Below the pieces are notes generated by a model, which saw only the letters and a list, made by a program, of their open reading frames with translations, had not been told where the DNA came from and ran no database searches. A stretch of DNA of 64,000 nucleotides, taken from the NCBI GenBank assembly GCA_903845115.1, contig CAIMWE010000019.1, forward strand, positions 1 to 64,000, given 5' to 3'. A program made the position numbers and the translations under genes. Shown piece after piece: positions 32,384-40,540 of this stretch; position 1 is the stretch's first letter; every line of letters begins with the position of its first letter. Source of the stretch: an uncultured Acidobacteriota bacterium (lineage in GTDB: Bacteria; Acidobacteriota; Thermoanaerobaculia; UBA5066).

Positions 32384-33478
32384 TCAGCTCCCGGCCGGCT
32401 CCGCCGCCGGCCGGGAGTTCTGTTCCCGGAGCACGTCGAGCAGCGTCGCGGCGAGCGCCAGCGAGATCGGCCCGATGAAGATGCCGAGCAGGCCGAAGAA
32501 CGACAGCCCTCCGAAGACGCCGACGAAGACGACCAGCGTGTCGAGTTCCGAGGAGCCCCCGATGAGGAGGGGCTTGAGGATGTTGTCGGCGAGGAAGGAG
32601 GTGACGACGAGCCCCCACGCCGCGAGGAAGACCGCCGCCCCGTGGTGGCCCGTGAACCAGAGGACCAGCGACCCGGGCAGCCAGACGATCGCCGTTCCCC
32701 CGATCGGGAGGAGCGAGAGGAAGGCCATGGCCGCCCCGGCGAGGGCGGGCGACGGGAGACCGGAGATCCACCACCCCAGCGCCCCGCTCACTCCCTGGGC
32801 GAGGGCGCAGAGGAGGGAACCGAGGAAGATCGACTGGAGCATTGCGAAGAGGGAGCCCCCGATCCGCTCCCTCCTCTCGACCGCGATCGGCAGGATCTCC
32901 AGGATCCTGGCGGTCATATGGCGGCCGTCTCGAAGGAAGAAGAAGAGGAAGAAGAGCGTCATCAGGAAGCTCATCACCGCGTCGAAAAGGGAGAGGAGGA
33001 GACCGCCGCTCTTCTGCGCGAGGAACGTCGCCGCCTCCCCGACGAACAGCGCCGTCCTCCGGGCGATCTCCTCGGACGAGACCCCCGTCTTCTCGGCGAC
33101 GAACGCGACCACTCGCTCGACCGCCGGAATGGCGAGGACGTCCTCGACTCCGTGGACGTTCTGGTTCTTCAGCTCCGCCACGGTGCGGCTCGCCACGTCC
33201 GAGGCCTGCCACGCGAGGACTCCCGCAAGACTTCCCGCCGGCAGGACGACGAGGACCCCAATCGCGAGCGACAGGAGCAGCGCGGCGAGGTTCTTCCTCG
33301 AAGGGTACCGCCCCTCGAGCCAGAGCCACGGCCGGTGGAACGCGACGGCGAGGACGATCGCCCACGCGATCGCCGTCAGGAAAGGGGCGAGGAGGGCGAT
33401 GCAGATCCCGCCGATCGCGGCCGAGAGCACACAGAACACGAGGACCGGGTAGGCTCCGGACCGGCTCGCCGAGGTCAC
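32384..33478 (-). CDS. AI-2E family transporter (TqsA/PerM-like)
   Basis: A 364-residue inner-membrane protein with about eight hydrophobic helices. The family core is visible in the tandem hydrophobic pairs near the N-terminus (PVLVFCVLSAAIGGICIALLA, IAWAIVLAVAF), the large soluble loop (about 95-145), and the conserved end LSLLPIGGTAIVWLPGSL ... VTSFLADNILKPLLIGGSSELDTLVVFVGVFGGLSFFG. Relatives export autoinducer-2 or act as Na+/H+ antiporters, so the substrate is open. The GTG start overlaps the stop of the upstream Ser/Thr kinase gene (GTGA), so expression is coupled to it. The last codons contain a perfect 12-bp stem that may end transcription of the opposing gene. Confidence 0.88.
   Translation of the reverse strand: MTSASRSGAYPVLVFCVLSAAIGGICIALLAPFLTAIAWAIVLAVAFHRPWLWLEGRYPSRKNLAALLLSLAIGVLVVLPAGSLAGVLAWQASDVASRTVAELKNQNVHGVEDVLAIPAVERVVAFVAEKTGVSSEEIARRTALFVGEAATFLAQKSGGLLLSLFDAVMSFLMTLFFLFFFLRDGRHMTARILEILPIAVERRERIGGSLFAMLQSIFLGSLLCALAQGVSGALGWWISGLPSPALAGAAMAFLSLLPIGGTAIVWLPGSLVLWFTGHHGAAVFLAAWGLVVTSFLADNILKPLLIGGSSELDTLVVFVGVFGGLSFFGLLGIFIGPISLALAATLLDVLREQNSRPAAEPAGS
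32388..32424 (+). terminator. Stem-loop terminator of the PD40 lipoprotein gene, inside the opposing gene
   Basis: Perfect 12-bp stem CTCCCGGCCGGC/GCCGGCCGGGAG with a TCCGCC loop, followed by TTCTGTT. It starts eight bases after the plus-strand stop codon and overlaps the last codons of the transporter gene on the other strand. The T-run is short. Confidence 0.5.
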
Positions 33479-36108
33479 CGGAACACCCCCTCCAGGAGCA
33501 TGACGTCGTCGTTCATCCACTGGCGGGTCGTGATCAGCGACCGCCCGTCGGGCGAGACGGCCATGGTGTGGATGGCCCAGAACTGGGTCACGTGGTCGGC
33601 GTTGAAGTCGAACATCCTCTTCGGGGGGGCGCTCGCGTCGATCGGAACGGAAACGAGGTACGGGTCGTTCTTCTGCCCCGCCCAGGCAAAGACCGTCCGC
33701 CCGTCCGGGCTGACGGCCGGGTACCACCCGGCCGGGATCAGCAATCGCACGGGTCCGCCCGATAGCGGCGTCACGTAGACCCCGCACTTCTCGTCGACGT
33801 CGCACGTCCGGAACACGGCGTACTCGTTCGACGCGGCGGGCTGCGTGATGTCGTCCCCGAAGAGAACCCGGACCGCCCCGGTGGCCGCCTCCACCGCGCA
33901 GAGGGATTCCTTTCCGTCCGGGTGCCTCCGGATGAAGACGACGTGACGTTCGTCCGGAGTCGGGCTCGCCCAGTCGTCCGATTCCTTGACGTCGTTGGTC
34001 AGCATCCGGGGCGGGCCGCCCGCGACCTCCATCACCGCGATCCCCCTCGTCTTGGCGGGCCGCTGGAGGGAGAGATAGACCCGCCGCCCGTCGGCCGACG
34101 CCTTGGGGGTCCCGCCTCTCGTCACCAACGAGCGGCTTCCCCGGGAGTCCTCCAGGAAGATATCCAGGTCCTCGCCCGGCCGCGTCCAGTCCCCGTACAG
34201 GAGGCGGCCGTCCGACAGACGGGCTGGGGCCCAGACCGAGCCCGAGTTCGTCAGCTGGCGTCCGCGCCCGTCCGAGAGAGAGAACTCCCAGGCATCGGAG
34301 ATGAAGCGGCGGGACTGGACGAGCATCGAGGTGCCGTCGGGAGACATGCTGGGCGAGAGGAGCATCGAGCTCGCGGGCATGACCTGGGTCGGCGCGCCGG
34401 CGTCGGGCGAGACCATCCAGATCGTCCCAGTCCCGCTGCGGGTCGAGGAGTAGAGGATGCCCGAGTCGTCCGGCAGGAACTCGACGTGCCCCCAGACGTC
34501 CGCCGCGTCGTCCGTCAGCCGGGTCGGCGCTCCTCCTTCGGTCCGGACGCGCCAGACCTCTCCGCGGGTATCCGTGAAGATGAAAGTCCAGAGGAAGGCG
34601 ATGTGGGTTCCGTCGTGGGAGAACCGGGCGCCGACGATCCGACCCGGTCCGCTCTCGACGAGCGTCCTCTGGGCGGTGCCGTCCACGTCGGCGACGACGA
34701 GGGAGGTCCGGTGTCCCTTCGGGCGGATGAAGAGGAGCCGCTTGCCGTCACTCGAGACGTGGGGCTGCTCACCCCCCTCCACGATTCGCCTGACCGATCC
34801 GCCGAGGGCCGGAACGGAGCAGATCGAGGTCTGCCGGGTGACCGGGTCCTCGAAGGAGAAGAGGATGGTCCCGCCGTCGGGAGTGAACACCGGGTGCCGC
34901 TTCTCTCCTCCCGGCTCGGTGAGGCGGATCGGGGAGCTGGAAGCGAACAGCTGATAGTAGATGTTGCTCTCGCCCCCCTCGTTCGACGAGTAGGCGAAGC
35001 CCTTGCCGTGGGGCGAGTAGACGGGGTCGGTTTCGCGGTAGTCCGACTGCAGGAAGAGGCGCGTCGACGAGGGAGGCCCCGGGACCTTCCTCCTGGACCT
35101 CCCGACGCCGATCCCTCCGGCCAGCGCCACCACGGCGAGGACGGCGGCGACGGCCGCCGGCCGTCTCCAGGGCCGGGACCGCGGAGGGGGGGCCGCGGCC
35201 GGCGGAACCCCGGGCCGGATGATCGGTCTCAGGGCCGAGGCGTCCCGGCTCTTCCGGAGGAAGCGCCGGAGGTCCGACGACATCTCCCGGATCGACTGGT
35301 ACCGTTCTTCGGGCCGCTTCTCCAGCGCCTTCTCGAGAACGGCGAGGAACGTGTCGGGCAGAGCCTTTTCGGCGTCGATCGGGGAGGCCGGGTCGTAGAC
35401 GATCGCGTGCATGACGTCCACCGCCGACGGCCCGTCGAACGGCCGTCTTCCCGTCGCCATCTCGTAGAGGACGATCCCGAGCGAGAAGATGTCGGACCGG
35501 GCGTCCACCTCCTGCCCCTGCGCTTGTTCTGGGCTCATGTAGTGAACGGTCCCGACGACCATCCCGTCGTTCGTCAAGGGCTCCGGCGCGCCCAGCGGCC
35601 GCCCCGGACGCTCCAGGATCTTCGCGAGACCGAAGTCGAGGACCCGGACGCGGCCGTCCGCATCGACGATCAGGTTCCCCGGCTTCACGTCCCGGTGCAG
35701 GATCCCGGCGTCGTGCGCCTTTGCGAGGGCCTCGGCCACCTCGATTCCGCATTCGGCCACCCGGTCGACCGGAAGCGCTCCACCCTTCCAGATGAGCTCG
35801 TCGACGGTCTGGCCGGAGACCAGCTCCTGCACGATGTAGGGAATCCCGCCGCTCTCGCCGATGTCGTAGACGGGGACGATGCCCGGGTGGCTCAGCGTCG
35901 CCACGACCTTCGCCTCGGTCTCGAAGCGCCGGCGTTTCTCGGGAGTGCCGACCGCCTCCGGCGGGAGGATCTTGATCGCGACGTCCCGGTCGAGGGCGAT
36001 GTCGTGAGCCCGATAGACCTGACCCATCCCTCCGGACCCGAGTTTCTCCTCGAGACGGAACCGGGACAGGACGCTGCCCGGGGCGACCGTGATCGGCTTG
36101 TCGTCCAC
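33475..36108 (-). CDS. Transmembrane Ser/Thr protein kinase with TolB-like propeller
   Basis: An 877-residue Hanks-type kinase. Kinase domain about 15-285: P-loop GSGGMG (24-29), VAIK Lys46, HRDVKPGN (138-145), DFG (158-160) and HYMSPEQ (189-195). It is followed by a Pro-rich linker, one membrane helix (about 317-335) and an extracytoplasmic PD40/TolB propeller to the end (FTPDGGTILFSF, VSSDGKRLLFIR and similar repeats). It probably senses an envelope signal and phosphorylates cytoplasmic targets; this architecture is common in Acidobacteriota. The start is uncertain: GTG at 36108 fits related N-termini and leaves 41 bp to the divergent gene, while GTG at 36147 would leave almost none. Its stop overlaps the start of the transporter gene. 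Confidence 0.9.
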   Translation of the reverse strand: MDDKPITVAPGSVLSRFRLEEKLGSGGMGQVYRAHDIALDRDVAIKILPPEAVGTPEKRRRFETEAKVVATLSHPGIVPVYDIGESGGIPYIVQELVSGQTVDELIWKGGALPVDRVAECGIEVAEALAKAHDAGILHRDVKPGNLIVDADGRVRVLDFGLAKILERPGRPLGAPEPLTNDGMVVGTVHYMSPEQAQGQEVDARSDIFSLGIVLYEMATGRRPFDGPSAVDVMHAIVYDPASPIDAEKALPDTFLAVLEKALEKRPEERYQSIREMSSDLRRFLRKSRDASALRPIIRPGVPPAAAPPPRSRPWRRPAAVAAVLAVVALAGGIGVGRSRRKVPGPPSSTRLFLQSDYRETDPVYSPHGKGFAYSSNEGGESNIYYQLFASSSPIRLTEPGGEKRHPVFTPDGGTILFSFEDPVTRQTSICSVPALGGSVRRIVEGGEQPHVSSDGKRLLFIRPKGHRTSLVVADVDGTAQRTLVESGPGRIVGARFSHDGTHIAFLWTFIFTDTRGEVWRVRTEGGAPTRLTDDAADVWGHVEFLPDDSGILYSSTRSGTGTIWMVSPDAGAPTQVMPASSMLLSPSMSPDGTSMLVQSRRFISDAWEFSLSDGRGRQLTNSGSVWAPARLSDGRLLYGDWTRPGEDLDIFLEDSRGSRSLVTRGGTPKASADGRRVYLSLQRPAKTRGIAVMEVAGGPPRMLTNDVKESDDWASPTPDERHVVFIRRHPDGKESLCAVEAATGAVRVLFGDDITQPAASNEYAVFRTCDVDEKCGVYVTPLSGGPVRLLIPAGWYPAVSPDGRTVFAWAGQKNDPYLVSVPIDASAPPKRMFDFNADHVTQFWAIHTMAVSPDGRSLITTRQWMNDDVMLLEGVFR

Positions 36109-36149
36109 GCGGGCCGATGATATCGGATCGGTTGATAGACTTTGCACAG

Positions 36150-37157
36150 ATGTTCCCGACCGGCGCGCGCCGCAAGCCGCCCCGCCACTCCCCCCCCGAG
36201 CCCCCTCCGGACCCAGAGATCCTGGGCCGGATGGCGGTTTCGACGGCCATGGCCCACGGTTTTGCTGCGGCCGGAATCCTCGCGGCCCGGGGCCCTTCGA
36301 GCTGGGCGTCGTTCCGGAGCTGGCTGGACGGAGGCTCGCACGGCGGAATGGAGTGGCTCGAGAGGGACTCCGAGCCCCGGAGGGGATTCTCCGAGATCCT
36401 CCCGTTCTGCGCCTCGATCCTCTCGGTGGCGTACGCGGTCCCCGGTGGCGGAGCCGGGAACATCGCGCGCTACGCCCGGGGCGACGACTATCACCGCGCC
36501 GTCCGGAGCCGGCTGAAGGAGGTCGTGTCGTCCCTTCGACCCCGATTCCCCTCGGGCACCCATTTCCGGGTCGCCGTCGACACGGCGCCGCTTCTCGAGC
36601 GCGAGGTGGCTCTCCGGGCCGGCCTCGGATTCATCGGGAAGAACGGAATGCTGATCGTCCCGGGCGCGGGATCGCACGTCGTCCTCGGCGAGCTCCTGAC
36701 CGACGTGCCGCTCGGCGCGGCCTCCGCGGCCCCCGACCCCTCCGAGGTCCTGCGCTTCGACCGGTGCGGGGAGTGCCGGGCGTGCCTCGACGGCTGCCCG
36801 ACCGGGGCATTCCTCGCCCCCCCGTTCCTGGACGCCAGGAAGTGCCTCTCCTACCTGACGATCGAGAAACGGGGCCCGTTCGAGCCGTGGGAACGGGAGG
36901 CGCTGGGCGGGAAGCTCTTCGGGTGCGACGTCTGTCAGGACGTCTGCCCGTGGAACCCTCCGGTCCCGCCCTCCCCGGGAGGCGGAGGCGACCGGCCCTT
37001 CCCGCCGGCGTGGCTCGACCCGGCCGGGGTGGCGGAGCTCGACGCCGCGGAGTTCAGGCGGACGTTCTTTCCGACCGCGCTCTGGCGGGCCACATACTCC
37101 GGGCTCGTGAGGAACGCCCGTGCCGCGCTCGAGACGTCCCGGAGGGATCCCTCGTGA
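36150..37157 (+). CDS. queG: Epoxyqueuosine reductase QueG
   Basis: A cobalamin-dependent iron-sulfur enzyme that performs the last step of queuosine biosynthesis, reducing epoxyqueuosine in tRNA wobble position 34. The cobalamin-binding N-terminal part has AYAVPGGGAGNIARYARGDDYHRAVRSRL and RVAVDTAPLLEREVALRAGLGFIGKNGMLI. The ferredoxin-like part has two cluster motifs, CGECRACLDGCPTGAF and CDVCQDVCPWN, plus the linking DARKCLSYLTIEKRG. The start is uncertain: ATG at 36150 gives 335 residues and a plausible gap to the divergent kinase; ATG at 36117 would overlap its leader. It is shorter than E. coli QueG because the C-terminal HEAT-like part is absent. It heads a chain of four genes linked by 4-base overlaps. 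Confidence 0.92.
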   Translation: MFPTGARRKPPRHSPPEPPPDPEILGRMAVSTAMAHGFAAAGILAARGPSSWASFRSWLDGGSHGGMEWLERDSEPRRGFSEILPFCASILSVAYAVPGGGAGNIARYARGDDYHRAVRSRLKEVVSSLRPRFPSGTHFRVAVDTAPLLEREVALRAGLGFIGKNGMLIVPGAGSHVVLGELLTDVPLGAASAAPDPSEVLRFDRCGECRACLDGCPTGAFLAPPFLDARKCLSYLTIEKRGPFEPWEREALGGKLFGCDVCQDVCPWNPPVPPSPGGGGDRPFPPAWLDPAGVAELDAAEFRRTFFPTALWRATYSGLVRNARAALETSRRDPS

Positions 37158-37954
37158 GCCCGATCCTCGTCGCCGCGGGGATCGCGGTCAGGGGCGGCCG
37201 CCTCCTCCTCCTCCGTCGACCGGAGGACGGCGCCCTGCCGGGCCTCTGGGAGTTTCCGGGAGGGAAGGTCGAGCCCGGGGAGACTCCCTTCGATGCGCTG
37301 GTAAGGGAGTGGATGGAGGAGATCGGCGTGAGGGTCGCGGGCGCCGAGCCGTTCGCGTTCGCCGAGGGCGAATCCGGGGGAACGCCCCTGCTCCTCCTCT
37401 TCTACAAGGTCACGGCGTTCTCCGGAGAGCCGGCCGCCCTGCTGCCCGGTTCGGCCCTGCGGTGGTCCCCCGCGGAGGAAGCCGCGCTCCTGGCGATGCC
37501 GGCCCTGGACGCCCCGGTCCTCGCGTCGCTGATCCGGGAAGGAAACGGGTCCTTCATGGGAACCGAGTCGCCCGACGCTCCGCGGCTCCTGGCGGAGGCG
37601 GGCGAGCTGGACCCGTACATCGAAGGGTCCGGCCGCCTCCCGGATTCCAGCGTGGTCTTCTTCACGAAGCGCCGGGCCAGAGGCGCCGCGCCGGTGCGCG
37701 GCGTCCTGGTGGGAATCGCCGGCGAGGTCCGGGCGTGGGAGAACGTCTGCCCGCACGTCCCCATCCGGCTCGACCGGCCCGGGGAGGAGGTCCTGCTGGA
37801 GGGCGGGACGATCGTCTGCCAGCAGCACGGGGCCGCCTTCGACGCCCGGACGGGGCTCTGCCACGCCGGGCCCTGTGCGGGGGACCTCCTTCGCCGGATC
37901 CCCCTGTCCCCGGCTGGAGAGGGCTGGGCCGTCGACTGGACGGCGATGCCATGA
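37154..37954 (+). CDS. Nudix hydrolase fused to a Rieske-type iron-sulfur domain
   Basis: A 266-residue cytoplasmic protein in one uninterrupted frame. Residues 1-130 are a MutT-like Nudix domain: VAAGIAVRGGRLLLLRRPEDG, then the full Nudix box (Gly36 to Val59 region, GGKVEPGETPFDALVREWMEEIGV). Residues about 165-266 are a small Rieske domain: CPH at 199-201 and CQQH at 222-225 are the two ligand pairs for a [2Fe-2S] cluster, followed by DARTGLCHAGPCAGDLL, typical of this family. Sanitising oxidised nucleotides is likely for the first part; the second would transfer electrons or sense redox state. The pairing in one chain is unusual. The GTG start overlaps the queG stop (GTGA), and the stop overlaps the next ATG (ATGA). 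Confidence 0.85.
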   Translation: MSPILVAAGIAVRGGRLLLLRRPEDGALPGLWEFPGGKVEPGETPFDALVREWMEEIGVRVAGAEPFAFAEGESGGTPLLLLFYKVTAFSGEPAALLPGSALRWSPAEEAALLAMPALDAPVLASLIREGNGSFMGTESPDAPRLLAEAGELDPYIEGSGRLPDSSVVFFTKRRARGAAPVRGVLVGIAGEVRAWENVCPHVPIRLDRPGEEVLLEGGTIVCQQHGAAFDARTGLCHAGPCAGDLLRRIPLSPAGEGWAVDWTAMP

Positions 37955-39204
37955 GCGACGGGCCCCTCGTGTCCCTGTTCGGGCTCTTCGTGATCCTCTC
38001 GGCGTTCTTCTCGGGCTCCGAGACCGCGCTCACCTCGATCTCGGACGCCGCCGTCTTCCGCCTTCGCGAGGACCGGCACCCGGCCGGGGAGACCCTCGCG
38101 CGGCTCAGGTCGGACCTCTCGAGATCGCTCAGCACGCTTCTCATCGGCAATACGCTCGCCAACATCGGAGCCGGGTCGATCGGCACCGCCCTCGTCCTGC
38201 CCAGGCTCGGAGAGACCTGGGGCGTCGCCGTCGCGACGGCATCCACGACCCTGATCCTGCTCGTCGTCTCCGAGGTGACCCCCAAGATGCTGGCGGCCAG
38301 GCGGCCCGTGGACTTTGCGGCGGCCGTCGCGGTCCCCGTGGAGCTCCTGGTCCGCGTTCTCTCCCCGGTCTCGAGGCTCCTCACCGGGGTCGCGCGGCTC
38401 TTCCTGAGGCCCTTCGGGCCGCCCGAGGGCTCCCGCGTCGGGGTCACCGGCGAGGACGTCCGCGACCTGATCTCCCTCTCGCACCAGGGCGGCGCGCTGG
38501 AGACCGAGGAGAAGGAGATCCTCCACGCGGTCCTCGAGTTCGGCGACGTCCCGGTGAAGGACGTCATGACCCAGCGGGGCCGGATGATCTCGCTCGACGC
38601 CGCGGCCTCCTTCTCGGAGGTCGAGGAGCTGTGCAAGGCCCACCGGTACAGCCGCTATCCGGTCTGGCGGAACGACCCGGACGACGTCGTCGGCATCCTC
38701 CACGTCAAGGACCTCTTCCAGGTCACCGACGAGGAGGAGAAGACCTTCCAGCTGGCGAAGTACCTCCACCCCGCGGTCTTCGTGCCGGAGCTGAAGCGAG
38801 CCGACGACCTCTTTCGCGAGATGAGGCGCCGCCGCTTCCACATGGCGATCGTCGTCGACGAGCGGGGCGGCGTCGCGGGGTTCGTCACGCTCGAGAACCT
38901 CGTCGAGAGCATCCTCGGCGACATCGCCGACGAGCACGACGAGCCGGCGGACGCTTCCCGGAGCGAGGGAACCTCGCTGATCTTCGAAGGACGCTATCCG
39001 CTCGCCTCGCTCGAGAAGGACCTCGGCCGGACCTTCGACGAGCCCGGCGTCGAGACCGCAGGAGGCTTCTTGCTGAAACGATTCGGGAGGATCCCCCGCA
39101 CCGGGGCGCGCCTCGTCGTCGGGGACCTGGAGTTCCTGGTCGAACGGGCGAGGCCGATGGCGATCGAACGGATCCGCGTCACGCGGAAGGGGCGGACGCC
39201 GTGA
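37951..39204 (+). CDS. CNNM/CorC-type membrane protein with CBS pair
   Basis: A 417-residue inner-membrane protein of the HlyC/CorC (UPF0053) group, implicated in magnesium and cobalt efflux or homeostasis. Residues 1-180 are the DUF21/CNNM domain with four hydrophobic segments (FGLFVILSAFFSGSETALTSIS; NTLANIGAGSIGTALVL; EVTPKMLAARRP). Residues about 185-330 hold two CBS domains (VMTQRGRMISLDAAASF, and HMAIVVDERGGVAGFVTLENLVESILGDIADEHDE), and about 340-415 is the CorC_HlyC transporter-associated domain. The ATG overlaps the preceding stop and its stop overlaps trmB (GTGA). No gene for a haemolysin is present. Confidence 0.9.
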   Translation: MSDGPLVSLFGLFVILSAFFSGSETALTSISDAAVFRLREDRHPAGETLARLRSDLSRSLSTLLIGNTLANIGAGSIGTALVLPRLGETWGVAVATASTTLILLVVSEVTPKMLAARRPVDFAAAVAVPVELLVRVLSPVSRLLTGVARLFLRPFGPPEGSRVGVTGEDVRDLISLSHQGGALETEEKEILHAVLEFGDVPVKDVMTQRGRMISLDAAASFSEVEELCKAHRYSRYPVWRNDPDDVVGILHVKDLFQVTDEEEKTFQLAKYLHPAVFVPELKRADDLFREMRRRRFHMAIVVDERGGVAGFVTLENLVESILGDIADEHDEPADASRSEGTSLIFEGRYPLASLEKDLGRTFDEPGVETAGGFLLKRFGRIPRTGARLVVGDLEFLVERARPMAIERIRVTRKGRTP

Positions 39205-39902
39205 GCCGGCCCTCCCTGCGCCGGGCGCTGGTCCGAGCCGGCCTCGAGCCCGTGGCAAAGGCGCCGAGGGCGAAAGGGCCCCGCAACCGCGGCATCGTCC
39301 CTCCCCCCAGGATCTTCCTCCCCGGCGAGCCGGTGTCGAGCGAGCCCGGCCCCGCGGATCTCGCCGCGCTCTTCGGGAGGTCGGCGCCCGTGGAGCTGGA
39401 GATCGGCACCGGCAGGGCCCGCTTCCTGCTGGCGGAGGCGGCCCGGCAACCCGGACGCGACTTTCTCGGCGCGGAGGTCGAGGCCGACTACGCCAGGATC
39501 GCGCAGGCCCGCGCCAGCGCGCTGGGCCTCTCCAACGTCCGCGTCGCCTGCCTGGACGGGAAGGCGTTCGTCCTCTCGCGCCTGGCCGAAGCGTCGCTCG
39601 ACGGCCTCCACCTCTACTTCCCGGACCCGTGGCCCAAGAAGAAGCATCACAAGCGGCGCGTCGTGGACCCGGAGTTCGCCGCCGCCGCCGCCCGCGCGCT
39701 GCGAGCGGGGGCCCTCCTGAAGGTCGCCTCGGACCACGCGGACTCCTTCGCGGCGATCGAGGCGATCCTCTCCGCCGAGCCTCTCCTCCGGACGCTCCCG
39801 GAGGCCGAGCAGGGCCCCTGGACGACGGGAACGAGCTACGAGGTCAAGTTCCTCGCGCAGGGCCGCCCGATCCACAAGGGGATCTGGGCCCGCCTCGGTT
39901 GA
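39201..39902 (+). CDS. trmB: tRNA (guanine-N7)-methyltransferase TrmB
   Basis: A 233-residue SAM-dependent enzyme that makes m7G46 in the tRNA variable loop. Motif I is VELEIGTGRARFLLAEAARQP, the acidic post-I motif is LGAEVEADYARIA, and the family signature YFPDPWPKKKHHKRRVVDPEF is complete, as is the C-terminal TSYEVKF. A basic N-terminal stretch of about 50 residues is longer than usual. The GTG start overlaps the preceding stop. It ends the queG-Nudix/Rieske-corC-trmB chain and faces pgsA, whose stop lies four bases beyond. Two of the four chain genes act on tRNA. Confidence 0.93.
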   Translation: MSRPSLRRALVRAGLEPVAKAPRAKGPRNRGIVPPPRIFLPGEPVSSEPGPADLAALFGRSAPVELEIGTGRARFLLAEAARQPGRDFLGAEVEADYARIAQARASALGLSNVRVACLDGKAFVLSRLAEASLDGLHLYFPDPWPKKKHHKRRVVDPEFAAAAARALRAGALLKVASDHADSFAAIEAILSAEPLLRTLPEAEQGPWTTGTSYEVKFLAQGRPIHKGIWARLG

Positions 39903-39906
39903 GAGG

Positions 39907-40479
39907 TCAATCCGGAGCCGGCACCCTGGACTCCTTCTCGAGGAGGAGCGGCAGGAACTTCCGGAAGTAGTCCACGCCCGAGATCAGGGCCATCGCGGTC
40001 ATGATGTAGAGCGCCGTGCGCCCGGTCCTCCGCCAGAGGCCGATGTCGTCGAGGCGGGCCCCGAGGATCATCAGGGAGATCCCGGCCACCTGCAGCCCCA
40101 TCTTCAGCTTTCCGAGCTTCGAGGCGCTGATGATGACGCCGTGGGCCGCCGCGATGGCCCGGAGCCCCGAGACCGCGAACTCCCGCCCCACGATGATGCA
40201 GACGGCCCAGGCGTCCGCCTCCTGGAGGTCCACGAGGGAGATGAGCGCGGCCGAGATGAGGAGCTTGTCCGCGATCGGGTCGAGGAGGGCGCCGAGGGTG
40301 GTCTTCTTGTTGAACCGCCGGGCCCAGAAGCCGTCCAGGAAATCGGTCACGGCCGCGACGAGGAAAACGCCCAGCGCCCAGTACTCCCGCGCCGGCATCC
40401 TCGTCAGCAGGACGACGACGAGGAGGGGCACGAGGAAGATGCGGAAGAGCGTCAGCCCGTTCGGTACGTTGAGGTACAC
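39907..40479 (-). CDS. pgsA: CDP-diacylglycerol--glycerol-3-phosphate 3-phosphatidyltransferase PgsA
   Basis: A 190-residue inner-membrane enzyme making phosphatidylglycerophosphate, the committed step toward phosphatidylglycerol and cardiolipin. It starts MYLNVPNGLTLFRIFLVPLLVV, as the family does. The CDP-alcohol phosphotransferase signature is complete at DFLDGFWARRFNKKTTLGALLDPIADK (spacing D-x2-D-G-x2-A-R-x8-G-x3-D-x3-D). Four to five further hydrophobic helices follow, and the tail is charged. It is convergent with trmB and divergent from the phosphohexomutase gene; 61 bp separate the two starts. Confidence 0.93.
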   Translation of the reverse strand: MYLNVPNGLTLFRIFLVPLLVVVLLTRMPAREYWALGVFLVAAVTDFLDGFWARRFNKKTTLGALLDPIADKLLISAALISLVDLQEADAWAVCIIVGREFAVSGLRAIAAAHGVIISASKLGKLKMGLQVAGISLMILGARLDDIGLWRRTGRTALYIMTAMALISGVDYFRKFLPLLLEKESRVPAPD

Positions 40480-40540
40480 CGGAGTGAGATTCTAAACGTT
40501 GCTTGCCGAGCGGCCCGGGCCTCCCCCACAATGGCCTGTG

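Noticed and set aside
32642-33778. Plus-strand open frame opposite the AI-2E transporter
   Set aside because: Highly charged, repetitive translation with no conserved motif; it is the complement of hydrophobic codons.
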